Positions 48,997 to 58,092 of a DNA stretch of 64,000 bases are shown piece after piece. Below the pieces are notes generated by a model, which was given only the letters and a program-made list of their open reading frames with translations, did no database searches and had not been told where the DNA came from. Source of the DNA: Microbispora catharanthi (GTDB lineage: Bacteria; Actinomycetota; Actinomycetes; Streptosporangiales; Streptosporangiaceae); NCBI RefSeq assembly GCF_006334915.2, contig NZ_VDMA02000008.1:186001-250000 (forward strand), in the 5' to 3' direction. Position 1 is the stretch's first letter. Each line of letters opens with the position of its first letter. The translations under genes and the position numbers were made by a program.

Positions 48997-49783
48997 CAGA
49001 CCGATCCTTCGGGCGCAGGAGCTTGGTGAACAGCAGGGTGACCACGGCGATCAGGGCGAGGGCCGTGGCGGCGGCGAACGCGGCCGGCTGGTCGAAGTTC
49101 TGGAACCGCTCCTCCACGAACAGCGTCAGCGTCTGGGTCTGGTCCACGAGGCGGCCCGAGACCACCGCGACCGCGCCGTACTCGCCGAGCGAACGGGCCA
49201 GGCAGAGCACGACGCCGTAGCCGAGGGCCCAGCGGATGCCGGGGAGCGTGATGCGGACGAACGACTGGAGGCGGCTCGCGCCCAGTGTGTGCGCGGCCTG
49301 CTCCTGCTCGTCGCCGAGCTCCTCCAGGACCGGCACGACGGCCCGCACGACGAGCGGCAGCGACACGAACACCGTGGCCAGCACCATGCCGGGGGTGGAG
49401 AAGATCACCTGGATTCCCCAGCTCTCCAGCAGGCCGCCGAGGGGGGAGAACCGGCCGTACACGAGGATGAGCGCGAGCCCGACGACGACCGGCGAGACGG
49501 CCATCGGCAGGTCGATGAACGCCCCCAGCAGCCGTTTGCCGGGAAACTCGTGGCGGACGAGCAGGAGCGCGGCGCCGACCCCGAAGACCGTGTTGGCCAG
49601 GACCGCCCAGCCGGCGACCGTCAGCGTGACCGTGAAGGCGTGCAGGGCCGACGGGGAGGTCAGGGCCTCGGCGAACGGAGCGAGCCCGTCTCCGAAGGTC
49701 CGCCAGACGATCAGCGCCACGGGCAGCACCAGCAGGAACAGGACGTAGACGACGGCGACCACGCGCAGGACGTGCTTAGCCAC
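48986..49783 (-). CDS. cysW: Sulfate ABC transporter permease CysW
   Basis: A 265-residue membrane protein with about six segments. It carries the permease EAA-like loop [26 protein letters not shown] and the CysW-like start [26 protein letters not shown]. It pairs with CysT in the sulfate importer. The GTG at 49783 overlaps the cysT stop by eight bases. Confidence 0.92.
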   Translation of the reverse strand: MAKHVLRVVAVVYVLFLLVLPVALIVWRTFGDGLAPFAEALTSPSALHAFTVTLTVAGWAVLANTVFGVGAALLLVRHEFPGKRLLGAFIDLPMAVSPVVVGLALILVYGRFSPLGGLLESWGIQVIFSTPGMVLATVFVSLPLVVRAVVPVLEELGDEQEQAAHTLGASRLQSFVRITLPGIRWALGYGVVLCLARSLGEYGAVAVVSGRLVDQTQTLTLFVEERFQNFDQPAAFAAATALALIAVVTLLFTKLLRPKDRSDGN

Positions 49784-50600
49784 GGCGGCTCCCCCAGCGC
49801 TGCAGGACGTCGAGCGTGATCAGCGCGACCAGGGCGACCACGAGCAGGACCGTCGAGATCGCGGCCGCGCCGGTGGTGTTGTCGCCCTCGATCTGGCTGA
49901 AGATGTTCACCGCCGCGACCTGCGTCTTGAACGGCAGGTTGCCCGAGATGAGCACGGTCGAGCCGAACTCGGCGATCGCCCGGGTGAAGGCGAGGGCGGT
50001 GCCGGACAGCATCGCGGGAATCAGGTTCGGCAGGATGACCCGGCGGAAGGTCTGGAACGGGCTCGCGCCGAGGGAGGCCGCCGCCTGCTCCATCTCCGTG
50101 TCGAGCTCCAGCAGGACCGGCTGCACCGTACGGACGACGAACGGCAGCGTGACGAACAGCAGCGCCAGCACGACTCCGGCCCTGCTGTAGGCCAGGTTGA
50201 CCCCGAGCGGGGACTGCGGGCCGTACAACGCGAGCAGGACGAGACCGGCGACGATGGTCGGCAGCGCGAACGGCAGGTCGATGATCGTGTCGAGCACGGC
50301 CCTGCCGGGGAAGCGGTCGCGGACCAGCACCCAGGCGATGACCGTTCCCATGACCAGGTTGACCAGGGCGACGAGCGCCGAGGCGCCGACGGTCAGGGTG
50401 AGCGCCGCCCAGGCGTCGGGGGTGGTGACCGAGCGCCAGAAGTATCCGGGCCCCTCGTCGGCCGAGCGCCAGACGACGGCGGCCAGCGGGATCAGCACGA
50501 TCAGGCTCAGGTACAGCACCGCGGTGCCGAGGCCGGCGGCGGTGCCGCCGGCCAGACGTCGGACAGGGCGTACGGTGATCGCGGTCACTTCACGCGTCAT
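49776..50600 (-). CDS. cysT: Sulfate ABC transporter permease CysT
   Basis: A 274-residue membrane protein with about six segments and the loop ASLGASPFQTFRRVILPNLIPAM. The family features YLSLIVLIPLAAVVW and ALTLTVGASALVALVNLVMGT place it as the CysT/CysU partner of CysW. The ATG at 50600 overlaps the binding-protein stop as ATGA. Confidence 0.92.
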   Translation of the reverse strand: MTREVTAITVRPVRRLAGGTAAGLGTAVLYLSLIVLIPLAAVVWRSADEGPGYFWRSVTTPDAWAALTLTVGASALVALVNLVMGTVIAWVLVRDRFPGRAVLDTIIDLPFALPTIVAGLVLLALYGPQSPLGVNLAYSRAGVVLALLFVTLPFVVRTVQPVLLELDTEMEQAAASLGASPFQTFRRVILPNLIPAMLSGTALAFTRAIAEFGSTVLISGNLPFKTQVAAVNIFSQIEGDNTTGAAAISTVLLVVALVALITLDVLQRWGSRRG

Positions 50601-51628
50601 TTCTCCGTCGCCACGCCGAGCTTGCGTTCGATCTCCGCGACCTTGCCGGTCTTCGAGTCGAAGAAGTCAGTCGTGATCTTGTCCCAGCCGCCGAGGTCCT
50701 GGATGGTGAACAGCTGCGGCGGGGCGGGCCAGTCGAAGCCGGTCACGCCGTCGGCGACCGGGCGGTAGCCGTTCTTGGCGAAGATCGTCTGGGCCTCGAC
50801 CGAGTAGAGGTACTTGAGGAAGGCCGCGGCCTCCTTGGGGTGGGCGCTGTTCTTCGTCACGGCCACCGGGTTCTCGATGAGGAGCGTCGAGTCCGGAACC
50901 GTGTAGTCGATCTCCTGGTTGTTCTGCTGAGCGAAGATCGCCTCGTTCTCGTACGTGAGGATGGCGTCGCCCTTGCCGCCGGTGAAGGTCTGCAGCGACT
51001 TGCGGCCGCTGTCGTCCTGGACCGGCACGTTCTTGAGCAGCGCGTCCAGGTAGGCGAGCCCGGCGGCCTGGTCGGCGCCCTTGTTCGACTTGGCGCCGTA
51101 GCCCGCGAGCAGGTTCCAGCGGGCGCCGCCGGAGGTGAAGGGGTTCGGCGTGATGACCTCGACTCCGGGCTTGACGAGGTCGTCCCAGGTCTTGATGCCC
51201 TTCGGGTTGCCCTTGCGGGTGCCGATGACGACGACGGACTTGGTGAGGATCCCCTTGCTGGGCCCGGCGGTGGGAGCGGAGTTCCAGTCCGGCGCGACGA
51301 TGCCGGCCTTCACGAGCCGGGTGATGTCGGTCTCCAGGGAGAACTCGACGATGTCCGCCTTGAGCCCGTTCGCCACGGCGCGGCTCTGGTCGCCGGACGC
51401 GCCGAACGACTGGGTGAAGGTGATGTTCTTGCCCTCGGGCGTCTTCTGGAACGCCTTGATGATGTCCTCGAACGCCGCCTGGGGGGTGGAGTAGGCGACC
51501 AGCGCCAACTGGACCTTGCCTCCGCCGCCGTTGCCCCCACCGGCGTTGTCGTCTCCCCCGCAGGCGGTGACCAGGGTGGTCGTCGCCATGACGGCGGCTG
51601 CGATGGCCCCGAGCCTGCGCACTGTCAT
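50597..51628 (-). CDS. Sulfate ABC transporter substrate-binding lipoprotein
   Basis: A 343-residue exported lipoprotein. The signal ends in the lipobox LVTAC (Cys23), followed by a Gly-rich linker. The mature part has the sulfate-binding pattern (YSTPQAAFEDIIKAF, SFGASGDQSRAVANGLKAD, NPFTSGGARWNLLAGYGA, ENPVAVTKNSAHPKEAAAFLKYLYS) seen in Sbp/CysP. It binds sulfate or thiosulfate outside and hands it to CysTW. GAGGACAGG precedes the ATG. It is the first gene of the operon, behind a good promoter. Confidence 0.93.
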   Translation of the reverse strand: MTVRRLGAIAAAVMATTTLVTACGGDDNAGGGNGGGGKVQLALVAYSTPQAAFEDIIKAFQKTPEGKNITFTQSFGASGDQSRAVANGLKADIVEFSLETDITRLVKAGIVAPDWNSAPTAGPSKGILTKSVVVIGTRKGNPKGIKTWDDLVKPGVEVITPNPFTSGGARWNLLAGYGAKSNKGADQAAGLAYLDALLKNVPVQDDSGRKSLQTFTGGKGDAILTYENEAIFAQQNNQEIDYTVPDSTLLIENPVAVTKNSAHPKEAAAFLKYLYSVEAQTIFAKNGYRPVADGVTGFDWPAPPQLFTIQDLGGWDKITTDFFDSKTGKVAEIERKLGVATEK

Positions 51629-51679
51629 GCCTGTCCTCTATTCCGAGAGATTCCTACCAAGTCAGTCGGTTTAGTCGAT

Positions 51680-51708
51680 ATTAAAGACCGTTCCAGGAAT
51701 CCCGTCAA
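51680..51708 (-). promoter_or_regulatory. Promoter of the sulfate operon
   Basis: On the minus strand TTGACG and TTTAAT are separated by exactly 17 bases, about 50 bases before the binding-protein start. The region from -10 downstream is AT-rich and holds CGACTAAAC and CGACTGAC as near repeats, where the Rrf2 protein might bind (inference). Confidence 0.75.
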
Positions 51709-51854
51709 GTCCGATGGGTTTGCAGGGTTTGTTGTGGCGGTGACAAACCTGGTTCCAGTGATTGTTGTGAAATTTCCAGACAGGACGTGTCGACCAGTGC
51801 TAGGAACGTTCGCTATTGGGACACGACCTAAAAGCTCACCGAGGAAGGACCTTC

Positions 51855-52853
51855 ATGCGCGACCCGGTCACCGAGGACGCCTACGAGCAGGACGGCACGT
51901 TGATCCGTCCGTACATCACGGGCGAAGGCCAGCACGGCGGGGAGGGAGACCGGTTCTGGTCCGAGGAGCAGGACGAACACGTCCTCGGCGGCGGGCCGGA
52001 CGACAGCGGCGACGTGTTGTCGGAGGACTGGCGGCCGGACCAGCCCGCGCAGACGCCCGCCGACCACGCCGACCAGGATGACTACGCCGCTGGACGCACC
52101 GCTCGGCTCCGCTCGGAGAATCCGGTGAGCGACGAGCACCTGGTGGACGACGAGCACCTGGTGAGCGACGGCGACACCGATCCGCGCGGCTTCCTCGGCT
52201 CGGGCTGGCGCAACGCCCCCGACCCGGACGAGGACGACGACGAGCGGTCCCGGCGCGGCGGGATGCTGCTGCGGACCGGTCTGATCGCCGTCGGCGTCCT
52301 GGGCGCGATCTGGGCGCTGGCGCTGTGGGTCGGGCAACCCTCCGGAGCGGAGTGCGAGGGCGGGGCGGGCTGCGCCGCCAGGGCGGGCACGGCCGCGACG
52401 GCGCCGGTCTCGCCGGCCCCCGACGGCGACGCCACGGCCGGGGAGTCCGACGCGGGGCCTACCGACGCGCCCACCGACGCGGTGCCCAGTGACGCCCCCA
52501 CCGACGCCCCCACGGCCGAACCCACACGGACCCGGCCCGGCACGTCCGGGACCTCGGCGCCGACCGCGTCGTCCGCGCCCACACGCCCGTCCCGGTCCCG
52601 CGCGCAGGACCCCGGCTCCCGGCCGGACGCCACCCCACGCCCGTCACGGTCCCGCGTGTCGGTCGACACGCAGCGGTCGTCCGCCGACAAGTCAGACGGG
52701 CAGACCTCGGGGACGGACACCGCGGCGTCCGAGGAGCAGGCGGCCACGGCCCCCACCTCCGGGCCGGCCACCGAGCAGCCGACCAGCGCGCCCGCCCCCA
52801 CCCAGGAATCGTCGGGTCACGGCGGCGGCCTGTTCGGCTGGCTCTTCGGCTAG
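51855..52853 (+). CDS. Membrane protein with long disordered extracellular tail
   Basis: A 332-residue protein. The first about 140 residues are acidic and cytoplasmic (EDDDERSRRGG before the membrane), one membrane segment follows at about 140-160 (MLLRTGLIAVGVLGAIWALALWVG), then a long tail of Ala, Pro, Ser, Thr and Asp (PTDAPTDAVPSDAPTDAPTA), ending in a hydrophobic GLFGWLFG. It has two Cys close after the membrane. I know no family. The Ser/Thr/Pro tail is a likely O-mannosylation target. GAGGAAGG precedes the ATG. Its stop is 10 bases from the convergent LCP gene. Confidence 0.75.
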   Translation: MRDPVTEDAYEQDGTLIRPYITGEGQHGGEGDRFWSEEQDEHVLGGGPDDSGDVLSEDWRPDQPAQTPADHADQDDYAAGRTARLRSENPVSDEHLVDDEHLVSDGDTDPRGFLGSGWRNAPDPDEDDDERSRRGGMLLRTGLIAVGVLGAIWALALWVGQPSGAECEGGAGCAARAGTAATAPVSPAPDGDATAGESDAGPTDAPTDAVPSDAPTDAPTAEPTRTRPGTSGTSAPTASSAPTRPSRSRAQDPGSRPDATPRPSRSRVSVDTQRSSADKSDGQTSGTDTAASEEQAATAPTSGPATEQPTSAPAPTQESSGHGGGLFGWLFG

Positions 52854-52863
52854 GACTCTTCTC

Positions 52864-54279
52864 CTAGGAGGCTGTGCAGCTGTCCTGGGTGGCGTCGAAG
52901 CCCTCCACGTCGTCGAGCGTCCTGGGGGGCTTCATCCCCTGCCAGTCGGCCCCGATCCCCAGCACGAGGGTCTGCGTGGCGGCCGTGCGCACCAGGCGGG
53001 ACCGTGACTTCTTGAGCTCGCGGAACAGCCGGGACGCCCGGCTCTCGCCGTTCTCCGAGTACGCCACGACGGTCTTGGCGTACGGCTTGGGCGCCTGCTC
53101 GACCTTGACGATGTGGTAGCCGCGCTGCTCCAGTTCGGCGGCCACCTGGGTGCCGAGCCCCTGCTGCCCGCTGCCGTTGCGCACCAGGATGTGGATCTGC
53201 GACTTGGGGATCTTCTGCTCGCCGCTCTTGACGTTCTTGGCGATCTGGTCGGCGGCGACCATCCTGAACAACCGCTGGGCCTGCGGCTGCACCCACTCGA
53301 CCCGGCCGGGGCTGGTGATCGAGTAGCGCCAGGGGGTGGTGACGAAGCGGATCTGCCCCGCGGTCAGGCCCTGCGCGCTCGTCGCGAGGTCCTTCATCAC
53401 ACCGATCGTGAGGTCGGGGTCGGTGGTGATCGACTTGGTCACCGCGTCGAGGAACCCGAACAGCGTCGTGGGGTTGGTCAGCGTCTCGCCGCTCATGGCC
53501 TTCTTGGCCATCGAGGCGAGGAACATCTGCTGGCGCTGGATCCGGCCGATGTCGGAGCCGTCGCCGAGCGAGTAGCGGGCGCGGACGTATCCGAGTGCCT
53601 GCTCGCCCTTGAGGATCTGCTTGCCCGCGGGCAGGTCGAGCAGCGCCTTCTTGTCGTGGACGGCCTGCGGCAGGCAGACCTGCACGCCGCCCAGCGCGTT
53701 CACCATCGCCTTGAAGCCGGTGAAGTCGACCTTCACGAAGTGGTCGATGTGGATGTCGGTGAGGCCCTCGATCGTCTTCCAGGTGCAGGCGATGCCGCCG
53801 GAGTTGAACGACTCGTTGATCATTCCGACGTGGGGCCGCTGGCCCGGCAGGTTGCCCCTGGCCGGGCAGGCGGGGAGGCGGACGAGTGAGTCGCGCGGGA
53901 AGCTGATGAGCACCGCGCCGTCCCGGTTCGGGGAGATGTGCGCCACGATGATCGTGTCGGTGCGCTCGCCGGGGAACTTGCCGTATCTGGCGTTGGCGCC
54001 GTTGCGCTGGTCCGAGCCCACGATCAGCACGTTGAGCGCCTTGCTGATCTTCTGCGGGCGTGCCTCGCCGCCGAGATCCTTCTGGGTCACCGCCTCGTGC
54101 TTGACGTTGCCGCTCAGCTTGACGTAGCCGCCGACGGCGAACGTGGCGGCACCGACGAGCACGCCCAGCGCGCCCGATAACGTCACCCACAGCCATGGCC
54201 GCCATTTGGGCGGCGTCCGGGGCGGCGGCGCCGGGAGGTCCTCCGCCGGGGGCGCGGGACGGACGTCGACGTGACCCAC
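52864..54279 (-). CDS. LCP-family wall polymer ligase (LytR-CpsA-Psr)
   Basis: A 471-residue membrane protein. One N-terminal membrane segment (WLWVTLSGALGVLVGAATFAVGGYVKL, about 29-55) is followed by the LCP domain (LNVLIVGSDQRN, ERTDTIIVAHI, GAVLISFPRDSLV, GYVRARYSLGDGSDIGRIQRQQMFL) with the Arg and Asp residues that bind the pyrophosphate of lipid-linked glycans. The C-terminal about 90 residues are a LytR_C domain. It attaches secondary polymers to peptidoglycan. The GTG at 54279 follows CAGGAG. Confidence 0.93.
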   Translation of the reverse strand: MGHVDVRPAPPAEDLPAPPPRTPPKWRPWLWVTLSGALGVLVGAATFAVGGYVKLSGNVKHEAVTQKDLGGEARPQKISKALNVLIVGSDQRNGANARYGKFPGERTDTIIVAHISPNRDGAVLISFPRDSLVRLPACPARGNLPGQRPHVGMINESFNSGGIACTWKTIEGLTDIHIDHFVKVDFTGFKAMVNALGGVQVCLPQAVHDKKALLDLPAGKQILKGEQALGYVRARYSLGDGSDIGRIQRQQMFLASMAKKAMSGETLTNPTTLFGFLDAVTKSITTDPDLTIGVMKDLATSAQGLTAGQIRFVTTPWRYSITSPGRVEWVQPQAQRLFRMVAADQIAKNVKSGEQKIPKSQIHILVRNGSGQQGLGTQVAAELEQRGYHIVKVEQAPKPYAKTVVAYSENGESRASRLFRELKKSRSRLVRTAATQTLVLGIGADWQGMKPPRTLDDVEGFDATQDSCTAS

Positions 54280-54512
54280 TGTCGTGCTCCTGAGGGTCGG
54301 ACCAGGCGTTTCTCACCAGGTCGAAAGCCAGTAGCGGCAAACGGGGCCAAGTGTAGCGATCTCCCCTGAACGTCACCTTTCAAACGCGGTAACCACCGCG
54401 CCAGAGGCGCGCGTAAGCGTCGTTCCCGACGCCCGGTAAGCCCAGTGCAAGCGTCGATCAAGCCCGTCCGCCTATCCCTGTGACGTACGAGGAATCCGAA
54501 GGGTTGAGAGCA

Positions 54513-55013
54513 ATGTCGCGTAACGTCTTCGTCGCCGGCGCCGGCGCCGGCATCGTCCTGTTGTTCGCCGGGATCTACGGGATGGGCTCGATCTCCACGA
54601 TGTCGTGGGGGTTGCCCGCCTTCATCGTCGGGATGTTCCTGCTCGTCGGCGACGTCGTCATCCTGGCCGGCAGGCTGGTCGGCGGCGGCGGCCCGTCCGG
54701 CGGCGTCTTCGGCCAGATGAAGAGCTTCCTGGGCACCGGCAACCAGGACCTCGTCGGCACCGGCATGCCGGCCACCGCCCTGGTCGCGAGCATGCGGGAC
54801 ACGGGCACGATGGTGAACGACCAGCTCGTCGTCGCCTTCGACCTGCGGGTGCAGCCCGCCTCCGGTGCGCCGTACGTGGTCGCGCACCGGCAGATCCTCC
54901 CCCGGCTGCTGATGGGCGCCGTCCTGCCGGGCCGGACGGTCCAGGTGTGGACCGACCCCGCCGACCCGCAGCGCCTGGTGATCGACTGGTCCGCGCTCCC
55001 CACGCAGGTCTGA
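54513..55013 (+). CDS. Small membrane protein with a C-terminal soluble domain
   Basis: A 166-residue protein with two hydrophobic segments at about 7-27 and 31-54 (VFVAGAGAGIVLLFAGIYGMG, LPAFIVGMFLLVGDVVILAGRLV), then a beta-rich domain (GTGMPATALVASMRDTGTMVNDQLVVAFDLRVQP, GAVLPGRTVQVWTDPADPQRLVIDW). The second part resembles domains found in many actinobacterial membrane proteins related to DUF3592; function unknown. I use the ATG at 54513; a GTG at 54480 would add 11 residues. It is convergent with the LacI gene, 4 bases away. Confidence 0.72.
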   Translation: MSRNVFVAGAGAGIVLLFAGIYGMGSISTMSWGLPAFIVGMFLLVGDVVILAGRLVGGGGPSGGVFGQMKSFLGTGNQDLVGTGMPATALVASMRDTGTMVNDQLVVAFDLRVQPASGAPYVVAHRQILPRLLMGAVLPGRTVQVWTDPADPQRLVIDWSALPTQV

Positions 55014-55017
55014 GCGG

Positions 55018-56031
55018 CTACGCGGGCGGCGCCGTGCTGCCGCGGGTGGTCAGGCGCGGGGCCTCGTCCTCCAGCGGCCTGGTCTCCACGCCGTCGATCA
55101 GCGCGAGCAGCCGCTGGGCCGCGTGCGCGCCGTACGCCGGGATGTCGCGGGTGAGCACGGTCAGCGGCGGTCGGACGACCTGGCAGAGCGGGGAGTCGTC
55201 CCAGGCGACGATGGACAGGTCGGCCGGCACGTCGAGCCGCATCTCCTGGGCGACCGACAGGCCGGCCACGGCCATGATGTCGTTGTCGAAGACGATCGCC
55301 GTGGGCCGCTCGGGTGAGCTGAGCAGCCGCCGCGTGGCCCGCGCGCCCTCCTCGCCCGTGTAGTCGGTGTGCACGATCGGGCAGGCGTCCAGCCCGAGGC
55401 CCGCGCAGACGTCGCCGAACGCCCGGTCGCGGATCGACGTGTGCGACAGCCGGGGCAGCCCGGCGACGCGGGCGATCCGCCGGTGCCCCAGCGCGACGAG
55501 ATACTCCACCGTCTCGCGTACCGCCGCGCTGTCGTCGGCCCAGACCGGCACGAGCGATCCGGCGGCCGAGGGATGCCCGAGGACGACGACGGGCATGCCC
55601 ATCTCCTCCACCTGCGGCACGCGGGGGTCGTCGAGGTGGAGGTCGACGAGGATCGCGCCGTCCACCCGGCCCTCCCCCCACCAGCGGCGGTAGACGCCCA
55701 TTTCGGCCTCGTGGTCGCCGACCACCTGGAGCAGCAGCGCGTAGGAGCGGGCGGAAAGCTCCGCCTCGATGCCGCTGATCAGCTCCATGAAGAACGGCTC
55801 GACGCCGAGGAACCGGGCGGGCCGGCACAGGGCGAGGCCCACGGCGTGCGCGCGGGCGCCGTTGAGCGCCCTGGCCGCGATGTTCGGGCGCCAGCCGATC
55901 TCGTTCGCGATGGCCAGGATGCGGGCCCTGGTGGCTTCGGACACCCCCGGCTGGCCGTTCAGGGCGTACGAGACCGCGCCCTTGGAGACCCCCGCCTGGC
56001 GTGCGATGTCCGCGATGGTCGGTCTTCTCAC
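55018..56031 (-). CDS. LacI-family transcriptional regulator
   Basis: A 337-residue sugar-responsive repressor. The helix-turn-helix and hinge are RRPTIADIARQAGVSKGAVSYALNGQPGVSEATRARI...RALNGARAHAVGLAL, followed by a periplasmic-binding-like effector domain (IVAWDDSPL late). The GTG at 56031 follows GAGGGG. It is divergent from the ABC importer/beta-mannosidase operon and should repress it in the absence of the sugar. Operator-like sites stand before both genes. Confidence 0.93.
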   Translation of the reverse strand: MRRPTIADIARQAGVSKGAVSYALNGQPGVSEATRARILAIANEIGWRPNIAARALNGARAHAVGLALCRPARFLGVEPFFMELISGIEAELSARSYALLLQVVGDHEAEMGVYRRWWGEGRVDGAILVDLHLDDPRVPQVEEMGMPVVVLGHPSAAGSLVPVWADDSAAVRETVEYLVALGHRRIARVAGLPRLSHTSIRDRAFGDVCAGLGLDACPIVHTDYTGEEGARATRRLLSSPERPTAIVFDNDIMAVAGLSVAQEMRLDVPADLSIVAWDDSPLCQVVRPPLTVLTRDIPAYGAHAAQRLLALIDGVETRPLEDEAPRLTTRGSTAPPA

Positions 56032-56043
56032 GTGTCCCCTCGA

Positions 56044-56057
56044 CTGAACCGGTCCAG
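56044..56057. promoter_or_regulatory. LacI-type operator, site 1
   Basis: CTGAACCGGTCCAG is a near-perfect palindrome centred on ACCGGT, 13 bases before the LacI start codon, where it would allow autorepression. Its minus strand contains CCGGTTCAG, shared with site 2. Confidence 0.7.
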
Positions 56058-56101
56058 TGACCCTCACCTTACTACCGTTACTTTGCCTACATCTTCCCCT
56101 A

Positions 56102-56131
56102 TTGACACCGGCGACATCCGGATTTTACGGT
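56102..56131 (+). promoter_or_regulatory. Promoter of the mannoside operon
   Basis: A consensus -35 TTGACA is followed after 18 bases by TACGGT. Transcription would start near 56138, giving a leader of about 115 bases before the binding-protein gene. LacI site 2 lies just after this start point. Confidence 0.65.
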
Positions 56132-56140
56132 CTCGGTACT

Positions 56141-56152
56141 TATCCGGTTCAG
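56141..56152. promoter_or_regulatory. LacI-type operator, site 2
   Basis: TATCCGGTTCAG shares CCGGTTCAG with site 1 and lies at the expected transcription start of the importer operon, a good place for repression. Only one half matches the palindrome well. Confidence 0.55.
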
Positions 56153-56254
56153 CACCTACGGCGCGGCGAGGCGAGCGGTGCGGACCGCTGATCATCGGGG
56201 CCTGGCAGGGAGTGCGGACCCCGCGCGGTGTCGCGTGGGGGAAGGAGAGTCACC

Positions 56255-58024
56255 ATGCGAAACCGAACGCGGTTTCTTATACCGGTGCTGGCAGCCGGCC
56301 TGTTAAGCGCGGCCTGCTCGGGAGGCGGGGGTTCGTCCACGCCGACCGGCCCGGCGGGAGGCGGTGCGGGAGGCGGCGCGGCCGCCCCTGCGGGTGGCAG
56401 CGGGGCGTTCCCCCGCAACGAGACCCTCTACACCAGCGGCACCCAGTGGGGACCGCCCGCGAACTGGAACCCGCTGCGCGAGTGGGACTTCGCCACCGGG
56501 ACCAAGGGCCTGGTCTACGAGACGCTGTTCATGTACGACCCGAACACCGACAAGTTCACGCCGTGGCTGGCCGAGAGCGGCGACTGGACCGGTGAACTGG
56601 AGTACACGCTCAAGCTGCGCAAGGGCATCACCTGGGCGGACGGCAAGCCGTTCACGGCCGACGATGTGATCTTCACCTTCGAGCTCGGCAAGATGGAGAC
56701 CGTCCCCTACCACCCGCTGTGGGACTGGATGAAGAGCGCCGAGAAGGTCGACGACTACACGGTCAAGTTCACCTTCACCACGGCCAACTACCAGGAGTGG
56801 GCCAACCACCTCTACAGCCGGGCCATCGTCCCCAAGCACCTGTGGGAGGGGCGGTCCGAGGACGAGGTGATGAACGGGGTCAACGAGAAGCCCGTCGGCA
56901 CCGGCCCGTACGCCTACCAGTCGCACGACCAGGACCGCATGGTCTGGGTCAAGCGCGACGGCTGGTGGGCGACGAAGGCGCTGAACAAGGACGTCAAGCC
57001 CAAGTACATCGTCGACATCGTCAACTCCAGCAACGAGGTCGCGATGGGCCTGCTGCTGCAGAAGGGCCTCGACCTCAGCAACAACTTCCTGCCGGGCATC
57101 GCCAACCTGGTCAAGGGCAACTTCGGCATCGAGACCTACTACGACCAGCCGCCGTACATGCTGTCGGCGAACACCACCTGGATGTGGTTCAACACGGCGA
57201 AGAAGCCGATGGACGACAAGGAGTTCCGCAAGGCGGTCGCCTACGCCATCGACACCAAGAAGATCGTCGAGGGCGTCTACGGCAACCTGGTCAAGGCGTC
57301 CGACCCGAGCGGCCTGCTGCCGCAGTGGGACAAGTACGTCGACAAGAACGTCACCTCCACGCTCGGCTTCTCCTACAACCCGGACAAGGCCAAGCAGCTG
57401 CTCGCCGACGCCGGCTACAAGGACCGCAACGGCGACGGGCTGGTGGAGTCGCCGAGCGGCGGCAAGATCTCGCTGAAGCTGATCGTGCCCGCCGGGTGGA
57501 CCGACTGGATGGAGGCCGCCCGGGTCATCAGCTCCAGCGCCAAGGCCGCCGGCATCGACATCGAGGCCGACTTCCCCGACTACAACGCGCTCGTCGACGT
57601 GCGCAACCAGGGCAAGTTCGACCTCGTCCTCAACAACGACAAGCAGCTCGCGAACACCCCGTGGCTGTACTACGACTACCTGTTCCGCCTGCCGGTGCAG
57701 AAGCTGCAGAGCACGACGAACTACGGCCGGTACGAGAACAAGCGGGCGTGGGAGCTCACGCAGCAGCTCGACCAGGTCAAGCCCGAGGACGTCGAGGGCA
57801 TGAAGAAGGTCACCTCGGAGCTGCAGAAGATCCAGCTCGAGGACATGCCGGTCGTCCCGCTCTGGTACAACGGCCTGTGGTCCCAGACCACCAACTCGGT
57901 CTGGAAGAACTGGCCCAGCAGCGCGCCGAACACGCCGAAGTATCCGCCGACGGTGTGGCGCAACTGGCTGGAGATGGGCGGCACGCTCATGCTCACCGAA
58001 CTCCAGCCGGCCTCCGGAGGCTGA
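56255..58024 (+). CDS. ABC transporter substrate-binding lipoprotein, family 5
   Basis: A 589-residue exported lipoprotein. The lipobox is LSAAC (Cys near residue 21), followed by a Gly/Ala-rich linker. The mature part belongs to solute-binding family 5 (DppA/OppA type): YTLKLRKGITWADGKPFTADDVIFTFELGK, PVGTGPY, FRKAVAYAIDTKKIVEGVY and GYKDRNGDGLVESPSGGKISLKL. Although named for peptides, several relatives bind oligosaccharides; the GH2 gene in this operon points to a beta-mannoside. GAAGGAGA precedes the ATG at 56255. Confidence 0.93.
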   Translation: MRNRTRFLIPVLAAGLLSAACSGGGGSSTPTGPAGGGAGGGAAAPAGGSGAFPRNETLYTSGTQWGPPANWNPLREWDFATGTKGLVYETLFMYDPNTDKFTPWLAESGDWTGELEYTLKLRKGITWADGKPFTADDVIFTFELGKMETVPYHPLWDWMKSAEKVDDYTVKFTFTTANYQEWANHLYSRAIVPKHLWEGRSEDEVMNGVNEKPVGTGPYAYQSHDQDRMVWVKRDGWWATKALNKDVKPKYIVDIVNSSNEVAMGLLLQKGLDLSNNFLPGIANLVKGNFGIETYYDQPPYMLSANTTWMWFNTAKKPMDDKEFRKAVAYAIDTKKIVEGVYGNLVKASDPSGLLPQWDKYVDKNVTSTLGFSYNPDKAKQLLADAGYKDRNGDGLVESPSGGKISLKLIVPAGWTDWMEAARVISSSAKAAGIDIEADFPDYNALVDVRNQGKFDLVLNNDKQLANTPWLYYDYLFRLPVQKLQSTTNYGRYENKRAWELTQQLDQVKPEDVEGMKKVTSELQKIQLEDMPVVPLWYNGLWSQTTNSVWKNWPSSAPNTPKYPPTVWRNWLEMGGTLMLTELQPASGG

Positions 58025-58031
58025 TCTTCTC

Positions 58032-58068
58032 GCGCCCCCCTTCCATCCTGCGTACGGGAGGGGGGCGC
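58032..58068 (+). terminator. Intercistronic hairpin after the binding-protein gene
   Basis: GCGCCCCCCTTCC and GGGAGGGGGGCGC form a 13-bp stem with one mismatch around an 11-base loop, between the binding-protein gene and the first permease. Such hairpins limit read-through or protect the upstream message, so that more binding protein than permease is made. Confidence 0.65.
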
Positions 58069-58092
58069 CGTTCCGCGACCGGGAGGTCGATC

